A stretch of 64,000 nt of DNA from Tieghemiomyces parasiticus (GCA_027575765.1 JANBPT010000072.1:1-64000); one strand, 5' to 3'; shown: positions 45,146-58,517, counted from the first letter of the stretch. Numbers and translations are program-made. The notes: generated from the letters alone by a model not told the origin.

Positions 45146-46176
45146 TAATACTGGTGATACCCAGAATTTCTTATTCTATTGGCTGGAAGACGCGGGATCG
45201 TGCTCGTGCGGGAGGCAGGGTAAAGGGAGAGGGTTTGCTTGTCCCTCCGGTATCTTTCAGTCTTGACTAGCTATTACTGGTTTTGCTAGCTCGCGTATGA
45301 AGAGAGAGATATGCATGTGTGTTCACACCACTAGTAGTATCTCTAAAGCCTGGTTAAGGCCGGGTAAACTAGTATCGTAACCAGGAATGATTGGACAGAT
45401 GGTTTGGGGTGCGTGCGTGTGTGTGTGCGTTTGGTGCGAAATGCGTGTCTGATGTTTATTGTCGGTCACCCTGGCAAGCTCCCGCTTCTCAGCTTGCTTT
45501 GGAAGCGTGTCACCCTTACCCTTTCCCAGAGAGCTTACAACCGTGATTAATGGAAGTGAAGAGGATGGGGTGTGGCGGGGGGGTCGGGCTTAGTAGGCAC
45601 TCTTTAGCCGAAATGGCTGGGAAGTAGCCGAGCCAATTGTCCGCCGACGCTGACACCCACCCTCGTCCCCCTATGTCATGATTACCGTGGCAAACCCGAT
45701 ACCCTTTCTGTACTTTTCTGATTATATTATCCATCCCTTTGATGAAGGTCCTCCATTATTGGCATGCAGGCGGTCTCGAGGCTTACCGGTACGCACGGCT
45801 ACATGTCATTCTCTCCCCCTTCCCTCCCTTTCCTCACCGACCCACTCGTTCACCAATCATAGTGAGACCTCATAAACATACCTTCGGACCACGACCGCTC
45901 CACGATGTCAGATGCTCGACGGTATTGGATGGTTGTTGGTTACCTGTCAACGAACCAGTCCTACCGCATACGGACATCCATCTGCCCGGAATTACTCTGG
46001 TCCAATACCCGTCCCCCCTCCCCTATCATTCCGCGTTACACACCACACGCTTTCGGGCAGGTAATTATGACCCTAATGTTCGCCCGCCATTTCCTAATTA
46101 GATACAGGTCGGAAAGTCATCGGTTTCAGACCCGGCCCTAAGTGGCCCTGTCTCGTCCAACCTATGATGTAACTAT

Positions 46177-46196
46177 TATTTAATAAATAAATAAAT
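46177..46196. repeat. (AAAT)n tetranucleotide run
   Basis: About four to five AAAT units in intergenic DNA. Confidence 0.75.
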
Positions 46197-46707
46197 ATCT
46201 TGACATTATGGTGTGACGCTGCGTGGTTGTAGTAGGAGCAGATGAGGAGGGGTGACCATCGATCGAACTTTATGGACGAGTGAACGACACAGTCAGACGG
46301 GCGGCCGTTGTATATTTTCTTTACAGCGTTCAGGGACTTGCCTCCAATGGCCCACTACACCAGTCAATTGAACTCGGAATAGGGATGGAGGTGCTTTCTT
46401 GCACACCATGGTTACTGGCATCGCAGGAGGAGAGCGGGGTGGTGGATGACAGCACATGTGTATGTATATGTGTGTGTGTGCGTGTGATAAGGTGTGGTGT
46501 CGGGTTGAGGCAAGGGTGAGTGTGTAGGAGTCGTGTCGTGTAGCGGAGGAAAGGGTTGGAGGTCCCTAGGGACACTTGTACAAAGAGTGAGGGAAAGGGA
46601 ACGGACACCCTCTCAAGGGGTAATGAAAACGTAAGGAAGCGGGTCAACTCGTTTGCCACTGGACCCGTCAACATTGCGGCACGTACGTCAAAACTAGGTT
46701 GCATAGC

Positions 46708-46731
46708 TGTGTGTGTGTGTGTGTGTGTGTA
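46708..46731. repeat. (TG)n microsatellite
   Basis: About eleven TG units followed by degenerate TGCG repeats. Similar tracts lie nearby at about 46457-46485 and 47825-47850. Confidence 0.85.
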
Positions 46732-47587
46732 TGTGCGTGCGTGTTGAGGAGAAGAGTATTGGGATGCCCTCATCCTCCCCCTATAGTTGGACCACGAAAG
46801 AGGCAGTATGAAGAGTAATAATAAAAAAGGGGCTGAGTGACAACGGATATCTAAAACCACCGATTCAGTGACCGAGAACAAGTTAGAGATGGAGTGACGG
46901 CGGGTGAATACCTGCCTGTGGCTCTCATCCGTATCTTTCCTCGCCCCTGGCCGGCCCGCAATCAGTGGCCACGGGGCGGGTCAGGGGTGACCAGAGAGCG
47001 AGAGAGAGGAGGAGAGACAACGAGCGAGAGCAAGACGCCGCAATGGCGTAAGAGAGGGATTTAGGAGCAACGGGTGACCTCGAAGCCAATTTGGCGGCAT
47101 GGTGTGAATGGTAAAGCAGGGGTGGAGGTGGGGTTCTACTACTTTCTCAGTCGGGTAGATGCAGTGACCAGTAGGTAACCCCAGTTCGCGCTTAATGTCA
47201 CCGACGCTGGCCAGCCGGCGCCCAGGCCCCACATCATAACTGCCAGGAAGGGATACGGATCGGGAAACCTGGGCGCTTGTTGGCCGGCGGTGCGCGTGTT
47301 TGGCAGGGGTAGGGGGGAGGGCAGAAGCAGGTAATGTAGGCCACCAGCGGGCAGTGGGAAGGTTCGCCCTCCCTCCCCCCTGACAACCTCGGGCTTGGAA
47401 ACGTGCAATTAAGTGCGAATCGGCCCGCCCGTGGGAGGTCGCGAATGGCAAGACCGGTGGCGCGGCTCCTAGCCTGAAACGAACAGACGGCTGACCGCCA
47501 TGGGCCGGAAGAGACGGTCTTGGGGAGCCCGCTCGTAATATCACACTGTCGAGGGCGCCAGTGGCGGTGCGGTGGTGTGAGGCGTGT

Positions 47588-47605
47588 GGTCGGTCGGTCG
47601 GTCGG
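47588..47605. repeat. (GGTC)4 tandem run
   Basis: GGTC units run into GGCCGGCCG. Confidence 0.7.
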
Positions 47606-50600
47606 CCGGCCGCAGGGCCCTCCCAGTGAAGCGCGAGGAGCCGACGTTCACAGTGGGGTGTAAGGTCGATAGACAGCTAAGCAGGGTAGTGAGAAAGAGT
47701 GCGAGATGTGTTTCATAAAGGAATAGATGGTTGGAAATGGCCAATAGGGGAACAGCAACTGTAAACGAAGTTGCGATTATTGGGCGACCCGATGTGGACG
47801 AAATATCGCGTAAGGGTATGTGGGTGTGTGTGTGTGTGCGTGCGTGGAAGGATGTAGGAGAAAATGCCGTCTCGAAGGAGAAATGGTATAGGAGGGTGGG
47901 GACAGAGAGTTTAAAGCTTGGGTCCCTTGGTAAGTGGTTGAGTGGAAAACGAGTGGCCCCAAGGGCCATTTCGAAGGCCCTACAGAACGCCCCGGCTTTT
48001 GCCAGAGACGGCAATTTAGAAGAGGCTGGTGGCGGTTCGTTATAATTCACGGCTTTATACGGTGTAACCAGGTTGGAAGGTGTGCGATTGGATGGCAGAG
48101 GTGCAGGCGGGAGGCTGTTAGCGAGCAAATGTGCATGAGGTGGTTGAACCTAGGCCACCCCCCCACTTTACCTCTTTGCACCACCCTCCTCCACCTGCCC
48201 GGTACAAACCACGCTGTTTAGTATACTTAGGACGTCGATTTTCATGTGTATCAGAGCTTGGATTTAATACCATTACCCAATTATAGCGTGCCGAGTAACC
48301 GAAGGTCCTGTGACTTAGATTGACAGCCCATCTCCCCTCGTCCCTCCTGCCTCCAAGCGGGCGGGTTCATCTTTGGGAGGGACCATGGGCAGTGGATGAT
48401 GAGGGGTGTCATAGTACCCTGTGGGTGGTTAGTGCCCAACGATGGACAAGGCAACGATTTCTTTAACCGGTCGACCCTAATGATGTGGTTTGCTAGGTCA
48501 AAGACAGGATGTCCTAACCGAAATCAAGCACTAATGAACTCACGATATTTTTCGTATACCTCGGGCGATAACTAGAGAGGGAATTGGATTGAGCGTAGTT
48601 AACGTAGTCTGGTGGGCGGATATCTGCTGCGAGATTCCAACTGGAAACGGTGGAAAGATCAGCATCCAGTGCTGCCATACAATCCGCCCGCTTGGCCTTT
48701 GCCATCGACCGACGATATACCGGGTTTCACGGCCAGCTTATAGGCTGCCAACCAGACCAACGTGTCCATCATTTGGGGTCGAAAGAGGGCGGTCACCAGG
48801 GGCTAGAGGGGGGGGGTAGAAACAAAACAGTACACTTGGGAAATTAGGCACAAGACTGAGCGTCGTGAAGGGGAAGGCTACTCCCTAGCAACATATCCCA
48901 CCTCCAGCGACAAAGTCTCGAGGTTTGGTCAGGATGCACGGTACCCAAGGCTGTCGAATTTGATCGGCGGCTGGTACTTCGTGCCAACCACACGGCACAG
49001 CTCTATTCTTGTGTCCTCGACTACCCTGAACCTAATGGCCCACCCATTTATCCTGGTGAAAACCACCCTGTGCACCCGTACCGTTCGCGTGTGTACCCGA
49101 GCGAGCGATGGATGGCCATCCTGCATAGGCCAATCGCACACCGTCGTGGAGGACCTTCGCGTACCGTCGCCACAGGGTTTTTCGGTTGTACGAGAGGAAG
49201 GGGAGGAGAGAGAGAGAGGAGGGACGGCGCAGAAGGCCTAGGAACGGCAGCTGGCGGCAGAGTAGGTACGTCCTAAACATGGTCAAGGATTCAAAAGTGG
49301 ACGTTTGACGAGATTGTGGAGACCGATGGAAAGGCGGACGTGGAAGGGCAGCATCAAAGGTTCAGTGAACAGCCGGCCGACAACTTCCACACTTCCAACG
49401 TACACCTTCCCTTCCCCCCTGCTGCTTTACCTTCCCTCCGCCCCCCTGCATCCCACAACAATAGTGGTGTGGTCGCCACGGTTGCTGTTCCTCGTCCGCC
49501 TCACCACCACCCTCTTGACCACCTAATAACCCCTCAGGCACTTGTATAGATAGATAGGATGAATATGTGAAAGTGGGAGAGGGTTCGCGCGTACACGCAC
49601 ATGCCTTCCTTCGCTCATGGTTCATCCCCCCAAAAAAGCACCATGCGATATTACTGGTCAGCGCAGCATGGCTACCGACCACCGACCTAGGCGTCCCGTC
49701 CAATCAAGGGTGCGCGGATGGCGCAAAGGCCGGTCGCTGGTTCTCAGAGAAACGATACGCCGGGTTCCATAATTCAGAGGGAGTGAGTGGCGGAGGCGGC
49801 CGAGACCCGGACCAACCCATCCAGCCTCTCCTCTCGCCCTCGACCTCAGGATTCCGCGAACCGAGAGACTTGATCTCTCGGGTTTGCGCGTGGGGCGCCT
49901 CCTCTGCTGGCGGTTCGTTAGTGGTCACGGATAAGGTCTCTTCCAAGTACGATGTCGGAGGAGGGCGGCGGACATGCCGACAGCTGTTTGGAGTAGAGAG
50001 AGCGTAGGCCATGTGGAACATACCAATAAACCCTCAACCGGGATGGATGTCCAGCCAAGGTAGCGGGCCCAGTGGCGGGGGCCATGTCCATTGTGCGCGT
50101 CCTTGTAGAGTAGGCCCGCCACACCCACCCACCCGGGTCCGTTGGCCTCTTTCTTATGTACGCATGCTGTAGGCACGGGGCAGTACGGCAGTCATGGCCG
50201 GACCGTCCACGGGCTTCATTAGGGCGCTCCTCATCCACACCCACTTGCACAACTCCCCCTCATCTGCCGGACCCTGATCGAATGCGGCACCCACCCAGCG
50301 AACCAGCAGGATTACGCCCCGGGGAAACTCCTCTAGTGTGGGCGGGGCGCTATTTGTCGTGCGCCCCAAGGTTCTGGTGACAGCCGCAGATGGGTTGCGT
50401 ATTGTGTGGTGGTGTTTGTGAGCCGCAGTAGGGACCGCGTGTCACAGTTTGGGTTGGTGAGGGCGGAGGCAGGCGGCCTATCTGAGGACTCACCCACTTC
50501 CCTGCCGACGGGGTCAGGCAGGATCCGTTGAGTGAGGGGGGTGGAACCGGCAGGGCTAAGACGCTGCTGTGTCCAACAGTACAGGCTATCCGTCGGAGGC

Positions 50601-51775
50601 CCGCCAGCACACAGGCCGGCACAGCCCCGCCATAGTCCTCGCGCCAACCAACACACCTCTGCACACAATGACCCGCGACTATCCGCCACACTCACACACC
50701 TTAGTCTCCGGTGCGGTGCAAAGGAAGTGTTGGGCCGCACACTCGGCCCCCATCGAGAGGGCTGTACGGGAGGGTCGCGCAGGTGCGGATCGATGTAGGG
50801 TCGACCGCGGAGCGCTGCCGTTCAAGGCGCTCGACTCCCGCCGTCCCCACAGTTCGTAACTCCCAGCCCAGCCGTCAATGGGGGGCCCTCTCACTACAAC
50901 GCAGGTCCTGTGGCGGAAGGGGAAGGCACTCGACTCACTCTAGCCATTAGGCAGAGGTACGGCGGCCGGGGGGCTTTGTTGGTAGGGTCTCTTTATAGCT
51001 TGAACTTGCGAGGGATCTCGCCAACCCCGTGGCGGTTGGCCAGAAGAGGGTCACCAGGAATTCGCCTTATCGGGCGGGTACGTCCGTCGTCGTGAGGCCC
51101 TACCCCCGCCACGAATTCTCGGTCAAGCGCCTGCAATGGTTAGGAAGGCGAGGTCCAGACCCCCCGGGCTGAGGGACTTTCTCCCTAGCGACCGGTTGCG
51201 GATCCGTCCGCGGGCTAGCGGGCGCTCGCCGACCCCCCAGCCCCGCGCTATTGGGGGTTTACCCATGCCCGCTGCCAGTCGGTCGGTTGGTGGGAAGTTT
51301 TATGGGGCAGAAAGTACGAAACAGAGCCCGCACGGCCGGCCAATCCGCGGCAGGCCTTTCCCTCCCTATCCCCTTCTCCCTGTCTCTCGCCTTCTTCACA
51401 CTCAACCCCCCGCTGGCGTGCACGACTGGAATATACGGCGGGACTATTGTTAGCGTGGTGGGCCCGGTAAACTAGTGGACGGCGGCCGCGCCTCGGCCCT
51501 CCCTGGATGTCGCCTGCTGCCTAATGGGGGGGGGGCTGTCTGGAGGGGGAGCGGGTGGCCGGTGAGACCCCTCCTCTTCTGTATGGCCCTGGTCTGGAGG
51601 GGGGGAGGTGAACCTCGCGCCGCGCGTATTCAGCGGCGGGAAGGGGACACCAGTCCACAGCCAAACACTGTCCCGTTCGGTCTCTCTCTCCGTCCACTCT
51701 CTCGCTTGGTTTGCCACGGAATCTGAGGCTCTGGGTCGCCCCCTCGCCGTGTATGCTACCAATGTGGCCTCCGCA

Positions 51776-51783
51776 TATAAATA
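51776..51783 (+). promoter_or_regulatory. TATA box of the zinc-finger gene
   Basis: TATAAATA lies 351 bp before the start codon. It is followed by a nearly G-free pyrimidine-rich leader, so the 5' UTR is probably about 310-320 nt. Confidence 0.6.
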
Positions 51784-52126
51784 CTCCTGGCCTCGCCTGC
51801 ATCCTCTGGCCCGTCCAGCTAACCGCTTGTGAGTGTTCCCTAGTCGCTTTTGCATCTTTCTCGCTTATATCCCTCCTTTATCTTGTTCCCATTTCCCCTC
51901 CCTCCTGCATATTTAAACCCGCACTTTTCCCTTCCTTTCCTCCCGTCCACCATCCCGTTTTTTATTTCTTCTAACGCCCCCACCTTCCATCACTACTTCA
52001 AAATCACATCACTTTGTGTGCCTAATCTCCCGCATCCCCCCTCGTTTCGCATTTTCAAACTTCACCCACCCTTCCATCATTGCATTCTTGTGCCTACTCC
52101 ATCATACCACACCAACCTTCTTCCCC

Positions 52127-53167
52127 ATGTCGACCCAGGTTTCCTCGTTATCTGCTGTTCATAAGGACGCCCTGACCGTCCCGCTCGACATGTTTGATCT
52201 GGTGACCCCCGTTGCTACGGCCCCCGCTGCCGCCCTGGCCTCTCCGGCCGGCAGCAGCAGCCCGCTCGCCTCCCCAACGGCGGACGCCGACTTCTTCTAC
52301 CCCCGCGAGCTGGAGACGACCTTCTGCCGCGATTTTTCGTGCTGCGGTCTGGTCCTCGAGGACCTTCACGACCTGCTCCAGCATTACGAGGAGTGCCACG
52401 TCCGGCTCGAGTCTGACGTGCGCCTCGAGGGCTCTCTGTTTGACGACGACTGGACCTCCTCCAGTGACTCTGATCCCAGTGCCCACCCTTCTCCCTTCCT
52501 AAAAGCGACCCAGGTCTCCACTAAGGCGCCCGCTGCCTCGTCCACCCTCTTCCCGGAGGGTCTGCTCCCCAGCTTCTCGGATGATCTCTCTCTGGCTGCT
52601 TTCGACGCCGCCATGCTCAAGGCCGCCACCGCCATGTCCCTGCCAGTCACCGCCGCCCCATCCGCAGCCAATACCGCCCCGGCCTCCCCGTCCAAGCTCG
52701 CCCCCGTCGGTCTGTCCGCCACTGCCCCGGTTAGCCCCGTGATCACCCCCAAGTCCAAGTCGCGCAAGCGTGCCGCTCCTGACAGTGCCCGGGGCCCCCG
52801 TCCCGCTAAGAAGCTTGCCGGTGCCCGCAGCGGTGCCTCCACCCCTCGTGCCGCCGGCTCGGACTCTGAGTCGGGTGCCGAGCCCGCCACTCCTCGCGAG
52901 AAGCCCTACCGGTGTCCGGTCGAGGGCTGCGGCAAGTCATACAAGAACCCGAACGGCCTAAAGTACCACAACCTCCACGGCCATACCTCGACCGTGGACG
53001 GCGAGGCCACTCCTCGGCCGTTCACCTGCAACTTCGACAGTTGCGATAAGGCTTACAAGAACTTGAATGGGCTCAAGTACCACATGCAGCACACCCACAA
53101 AGCCGAGGGGTCTGTACCGGCCACCGCCGAGTGCTCCCCCGCCCTGACCCCCGTCGCCCTGCCCTAA
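52127..53167 (+). CDS. Sfp1/JAZF1-type C2H2 zinc-finger transcription factor
   Basis: The intronless frame encodes 346 aa. Two adjacent C-terminal C2H2 fingers are visible: YRCPVEGCGKSYKNPNGLKY (residues ~261-286, ending HNLHGH) and FTCNFDSCDKAYKNLNGLKY (~299-324, ending HMQHTH). The K-S/A-Y-K-N-x-N-G-L-K-Y-H signature is specific to the Sfp1/JAZF1 family. An N-terminal degenerate finger (FCRDFSCCG...DLLQHYEECH, residues ~66-91) matches the JAZF1/Sfp1 N-terminal finger. Between them lies a low-complexity Ala/Ser/Pro region with a basic patch KSKSRKRAAP, a likely nuclear localisation signal. In yeast Sfp1 activates ribosomal-protein and ribosome-biogenesis genes downstream of TOR. The start at 52127 is chosen because sequence upstream is C/T-rich leader with no in-frame ATG. 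The long leader suggests possible translational control. Confidence 0.87.
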   Translation: MSTQVSSLSAVHKDALTVPLDMFDLVTPVATAPAAALASPAGSSSPLASPTADADFFYPRELETTFCRDFSCCGLVLEDLHDLLQHYEECHVRLESDVRLEGSLFDDDWTSSSDSDPSAHPSPFLKATQVSTKAPAASSTLFPEGLLPSFSDDLSLAAFDAAMLKAATAMSLPVTAAPSAANTAPASPSKLAPVGLSATAPVSPVITPKSKSRKRAAPDSARGPRPAKKLAGARSGASTPRAAGSDSESGAEPATPREKPYRCPVEGCGKSYKNPNGLKYHNLHGHTSTVDGEATPRPFTCNFDSCDKAYKNLNGLKYHMQHTHKAEGSVPATAECSPALTPVALP

Positions 53168-56100
53168 GCTGATCATCATATGTGAACCAATGCCACCCCT
53201 CATGCGCTGGAGATATAGCCTCTCGGACACGCGCCTGTGCGCCACTCTGTCCTTGACATGTGGTTGCTGCGTAAACCGCAGCCCCTCCGTCGAGGATCTA
53301 CTAAGCTCCGCATAATAGGGGGGCCACCCGGCACAGTGTTGGCGCTGTGCGTGTACCACTGGCGAGCCAGCCCACACGCAGGCATGCTAACCTGCTGCGG
53401 ATCCGGCCACACCGCGAACTCTCTCTCTCTCCCCCGCGGCGCGATGGTCTGTAATCAGCAGCACCACACTACGGGACCGTCAAGGGAAATCGCCGTGGTC
53501 ACCTGCGCCCTCTCGTATCGCTCGACTGTGCGCCAGGACTGGGGGAGGGCCGTGCGCGCTTTACCTTGTGTGTACATACTCGCATGGTAGCTCGTGTGGA
53601 AGGTGGCGGCACTGGCCTCTCCCTGCCCATGCGGCTTGTGATTCTACGGATCGTGTACCATATCCTTTCCGCGTCGGGCTGAGGAGATTGATCACCCGAT
53701 GTCACCTTTTACATTGCTATGCTGCTTTTTTACTCCCTTTCCCATCGTCCTTCACAAGGTTTTGCTTGACTTTTTCTTCGTCACTATTCTAATACCATTC
53801 CAACATCTGTACTATCTCCAATATACCCATGTTTTTTACACTTTTGAATTCTTGGTCATTATTCGTTTTACTGGGGTTTCTCGGATCACTTGCCGCTTTT
53901 GCTACTTGATTTTACTGCATCGCCTATTCGTTAAATGTAAACGCCATTAAACTGGATTATCCCCGAAACCTGCTTTATTCCAAGGAGGTGCTGAGAAGTA
54001 AAAGGGGGGAGCGCACCGATCCTGGTGTTTCCATCATAAGTCTGTATTTTAGAGAAGTTGGTTGACCAATTTCCCCACTTCTTGAGGCTTTAGTGGGCGC
54101 TGGCCCTTGACATAGACGATCGAATAATGTGGGATACATCCCTAAGGAGCCAGTGCAATTTAGGAGCTTACCAATGGCCCAACCGCTTTAGATACTGATG
54201 AAATTGCGTCTGAGAGGAGGAGCGGAAGGCTCGCTCAGCGGATATCCGACTGGATGATCCTGTCAGAATCCGTGGTATTCCAGATATCCCCTAAAAGACG
54301 CACCCACCCATACAGTCCGAGCAAAGGCACTGGTATATTAGACACGGGCTGACCACGTTAATTCCCAGACAAAGGGCCGATCCTTTTATAACTTAGTGGC
54401 CTCACGAATAGTGTGAGCGTGGGTAGGTGCGGTAACATGGGCTGTGGGGGCGGGGGTTGATCGGTTCTGTTGAAGCAGAGGCGCCTACCGTGTTGTAGAG
54501 GATATCAGCCGGGAGGAGGAGGTGGGAAAGTCGAGGGCAGGCGGGCGAGCGGGCGACGCATCAACCATGACAAGCCCCACAGCTGTTAAGGGGTGGACGG
54601 GAGGGGGGACGACATGGTGAGGGAGGAGGAGGAGGATGAGGGATTTTGATAGTATCAATGCCTGCTCTCGTACGACGGATCCGTGGGATGTTGAGATCTA
54701 TTACTCTGCATGGAAGCTTGATATCGCGGTAGAAACGGACCAGGCATAAACTAGCAAGGATGATGAGGAGAGAGAGATAAGTATACCAGAGTCTGCGGTG
54801 GTTAACGTGAGGCGGCGAAAGCCGTGGTAACCTAAAAGGGTATACAGGTGTTACCTCGGCTACCGAATCATGGTAGTTTAGCGTTTTTCTTTTCAAGTTG
54901 ATGCCGCTACACCAACCAATGCAAGCGTGGACAATAGGAGGAAGTATACCTAGGAGATGGAGGTTATATTGGGGGGGGGGAAGGGAGTCCCGTTGTGGCC
55001 GGTAGATGTCATGGCTACCGCCGTTATGCTCCTTAACCTGCAGATACACCGGATCTGGGCGGTGTACTACGGCGCTAGGCGCAACGTCGGTTGGGGCATA
55101 CGCGGAAAACTATAGCTACGTGTGAGTCCAGGGGCGTTTATTCCGTTTACACTATTAATACGAACATGCTGGTCTCCAACTGAGTCAAAAGTCTGCCAAG
55201 CCCCTTCTCCCCCACTACACCTCAAGCCCGCCGGAGCAGGGCAGGTGGTTAGTGGCACTTGCCAGCCACAATGATTATAACCCCACCCGGATGTCGGCTT
55301 TATCATCACGCCCGAGCTTACTCTTGGCCCTGAGAAGATACTCTAGCTACACCAACGGTCTTGATGCTTTTATTGCTTGTTTTCTTTTTTTTTTTCCTAA
55401 GGGAAGGGAAGGATAGGGCCTCTCTACCATAGCACCCACAGCTGGGGCAACAGACACGTTATAATCCATACCATTTCGAGACACGAGTTTGTGTGCACAT
55501 ACTTCTTCATGTAGAGAGACCCCAGGTCTCAGAAAGGGACGAGATAACAGCCAGCGAAAACGATATACAGACTTCCACCTCCTCCTTCTCTCTCGCATGT
55601 GCCTATCCTCTCGCCTATACACGAGGCTGTCGGACAGTGGGTTCGTTGTATCAATAGCTTCCGTTCATCCGAGTACGCCCGACCGTACACCACTTCGCAG
55701 ATTGAATTCAGCCTGTCACAGTAGGCGTGACCAACTCATTATATATATAATGATAATATGGTTTTAAAAGGAAACAGGGGGACGGCAATGTATCAGGTCG
55801 CAACGTGCGCGCATTGATAAAACGACGAAAAGCAAGTTGAGGCCCGACACCTTTCCCTTTCCTAAAGTAATAGCATTTGCCTCTGGACTGCCGCGTGCGC
55901 CTCAGTGCCATTCGGTGATAAAACCACAGTGAGTTAGAATGGACGGAAGCAAGGGGTGAGTCTTGCGAGGGGTGGAAGGGGCGGGTGGTAATTCAAAAAA
56001 ACCTATGTCCGGTGCCGAAATTGGTCACCGTAACTGGTCGACCATTATCGATAGATGTCTCAATGTCATCCTGACCCTTTACAGATCATGGATTGAGTGT

Positions 56101-58517
56101 CCGATTTAATTGAACCAACAGTACCACCAGTGTCGACCCAGGATGCTGGGACCGGGGGGGGAGTCTGCGTCGATGACAATGGGAGGTGGTGTATGGCTGG
56201 TAAGGTTAGAGCCTTAGATCAAAGGATAGGGTATATCCAGTTTCAGGAGGGTGTAGAGGTTGGGTATGTCTAGCAGCGGTACTCGAAGTTAACGTGAAAA
56301 TATAAATATATACATGAACAGTGAGGAGAACGTGTGGGCTAGGGGCGCGGGCACGGATCAAGCCGAGAGGGGTCGAAATGGAAACGCGCGACCCCATTGG
56401 ATCTTTAATCTAAGGACACCCGCACCCCATTCTTCCCCTCGTCCTCCGCCTCTTCCCCTTCGGCTCTTTCGGATGCTCCTTACCTCACCGCCCACGTATT
56501 ATGTCCTGTCATGACCCGCCTCTTCTGATTCCCCCTTTCGGACCGGTTAGAGAAAAATTCATCTTCCCACCACGGTGACCGCTGTACGGTCAGTCGGCCA
56601 CGTTGATCCCTTTTTTCTCTACCCCCCCGCTTGCGCTCTCTCTCTTTCTTTCTGACAGTTCAAGGCTACCATGTATAATAATAATCAAACTGGCCTGCTT
56701 GCTCGATTCCTCAGTCCTTACTTCTTCCTGCCATTCCACTGAAAAAAATTGTCAAATTCCTAGTCAGGAGCAGACTCGGAGGTGAGAGGAAAGTGGGCTC
56801 TAGAGATCCAGAGTGTCCGGGGCAGGAAACTCCTTTAAACCTAATCCAGGTCAACACGGAGCCATTGTGGGCCGATAAGATATACTTCGGTATATACACG
56901 GCCATTAACCTCAGCATAGTCCCTTGCTGTATAGTTGGGGCCTCGCTCATCGCAGGGTAGTGGTATAGACTGGTCGCCATTCCATCTGGCTACCCGTGTT
57001 TGGCCCGTTTGCTATGCATGTCGCCGTGTACTATTCAGGAGGAACATGTTATGACGGCGGAAGACGACGAGGGGTAACGCAGCGGCCTGTCCCACGACGT
57101 ACCTGGGTTTATTCCCGCCCACTTAATCGGTACTGCAATATATGTATACTCTTGTATGTGGATTACATGATCATGGACTTGACGTGATGTCCAAAAGATA
57201 CCTCAAAAAGCCGACTCCAAGGATCCCACCGTCCTCACCTTACATCCAATTGCCTTCGCCGCCACCTATCATCCTTTGTGCCTGATTCGCCCATATCCAC
57301 CGCTTTCTCCCCCCCGACCCTTGTAAGAGACTGATGAAAGGGTTACATAGCTGATGCCTATCATATCCATTCTTCTCAAGTCTGCGCGCGTGTCTCCCAG
57401 TTATCACGGAAGAGCCCTAGAAAATCTCTACGTCAAAACCGAAACCTCATACCGCGGAGCGAATCACGAAGTATCTCTTTCCGGGTCACCACTTGGGGGA
57501 ATAGTGATGTTAGATAGCTCAGCTACGGTCGAATCAAACACATTGCGGTGTCAAGTGATGAAGGGTAAAAAGAGGGATGGAAGGGAATGGCCAAGCATGT
57601 GAGCAGCGGACGGTGGTAATCTGAGACCGCTAGGGAACATCTCTGAAAGGGACCACAAGGTCAAATCGGAAACCCCCGAAACGGAACCGTTGCAAGTTGG
57701 TATGTCATGTCCATTGAAGACCAGGGGGGGGGGATGCCTATGGGGATTGATGTATCGGAGGATCCGCAGCAATTCCACGCGTAGGGCCATAAACGGAGGC
57801 CAATCGGCCAAGTGAATCCGCACCCTTCCCTAACTGACCTTATCGCCGAACTCGACGAGAATACTCCTGAAGTGCTAAAGTTTTGGACCGTCTCCCTGCT
57901 TCATAGGTCTATCGAATCCAGACAGACAGAGAGAGAGAAAGAGGGGAAATGTGTCAAAAAATAAATAAAATAAAATGTTTTCCCTGATTTGCCACGATGT
58001 GCAACTTTGAGCTGGAAAGTCCGGGCCTGACAAGCAGGCTGCAGGGCGACCATCGACTAGTAACTTTACATGTTCATCAACGTAAACAATTGGGCTGCGG
58101 TAGAAAATAAAAAGCATGTTGTGAGCAGCATACCTGTTTCTCCGCCCATTCGCGTATTCACATCAGCCCCTCCCCCAGCAGCAGCTACCAGTATTTCATT
58201 TGGTCGCTATGCTCAGCGACCGCCGCAGCATCCTTCTGCCTCCATTAGCATTGTATCACATTATACCCCACCCGACAAAAATAGGCTTGGACAGGTGTGA
58301 AAGGAAGTTTGACTGCGATGCCCACCATGCCCGTAGTAAAAATTAACGGGCGGATACAGTGAGTGCATAAATGTGATGACACACGTCGGTCAGTTGGTCA
58401 AGTATCTGTATTTGGCGAGGTACGGCTGAGCGATTCCAATATACGTGGGTAAAAAGTACAGTAACAACCAGTTAAGAATAGGAGGTAGGGATGAGGATTA
58501 TCAGCCGGATAAATAAA

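Larger units (their letters stand above)
36301..46400. other. Gene-poor region, middle part
   Basis: No supported gene. ORFs are chance-like; one (38134-38613 +) contains a weak SWIM-finger resemblance, discussed as a finding. Notable simple sequence: (CT)n at 40285-40305, G-rich runs at 44462-44488 and 45127-45145, and an AAAT repeat near 46177-46196. Confidence 0.5.
46401..52126. other. Gene-poor region, right part, ending in a promoter and leader
   Basis: No supported gene up to the zinc-finger start. Long minus-strand ORFs at 46330-46881, 46981-47544 and 47541-48128 are built from repeats (His-Thr runs from GT tracts) and Ser/Pro-rich translation of C/T-rich DNA. From about 51,780 the plus strand is the pyrimidine-rich leader of the zinc-finger gene. 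Confidence 0.5.

Noticed and set aside
46330..48128. Three long adjacent minus-strand ORFs (183-195 codons)
   Set aside because: Their products are Ser/Pro-rich with His-Thr runs made by TG microsatellites. They have no domains, and successive frames do not join by splice sites.
53699..53950. 83-codon Phe/Leu-rich ORF that looks like a membrane protein
   Set aside because: It is the translation of a T-rich non-coding stretch (probable 3' flank of the zinc-finger gene). Hydrophobicity follows from T-rich codons.
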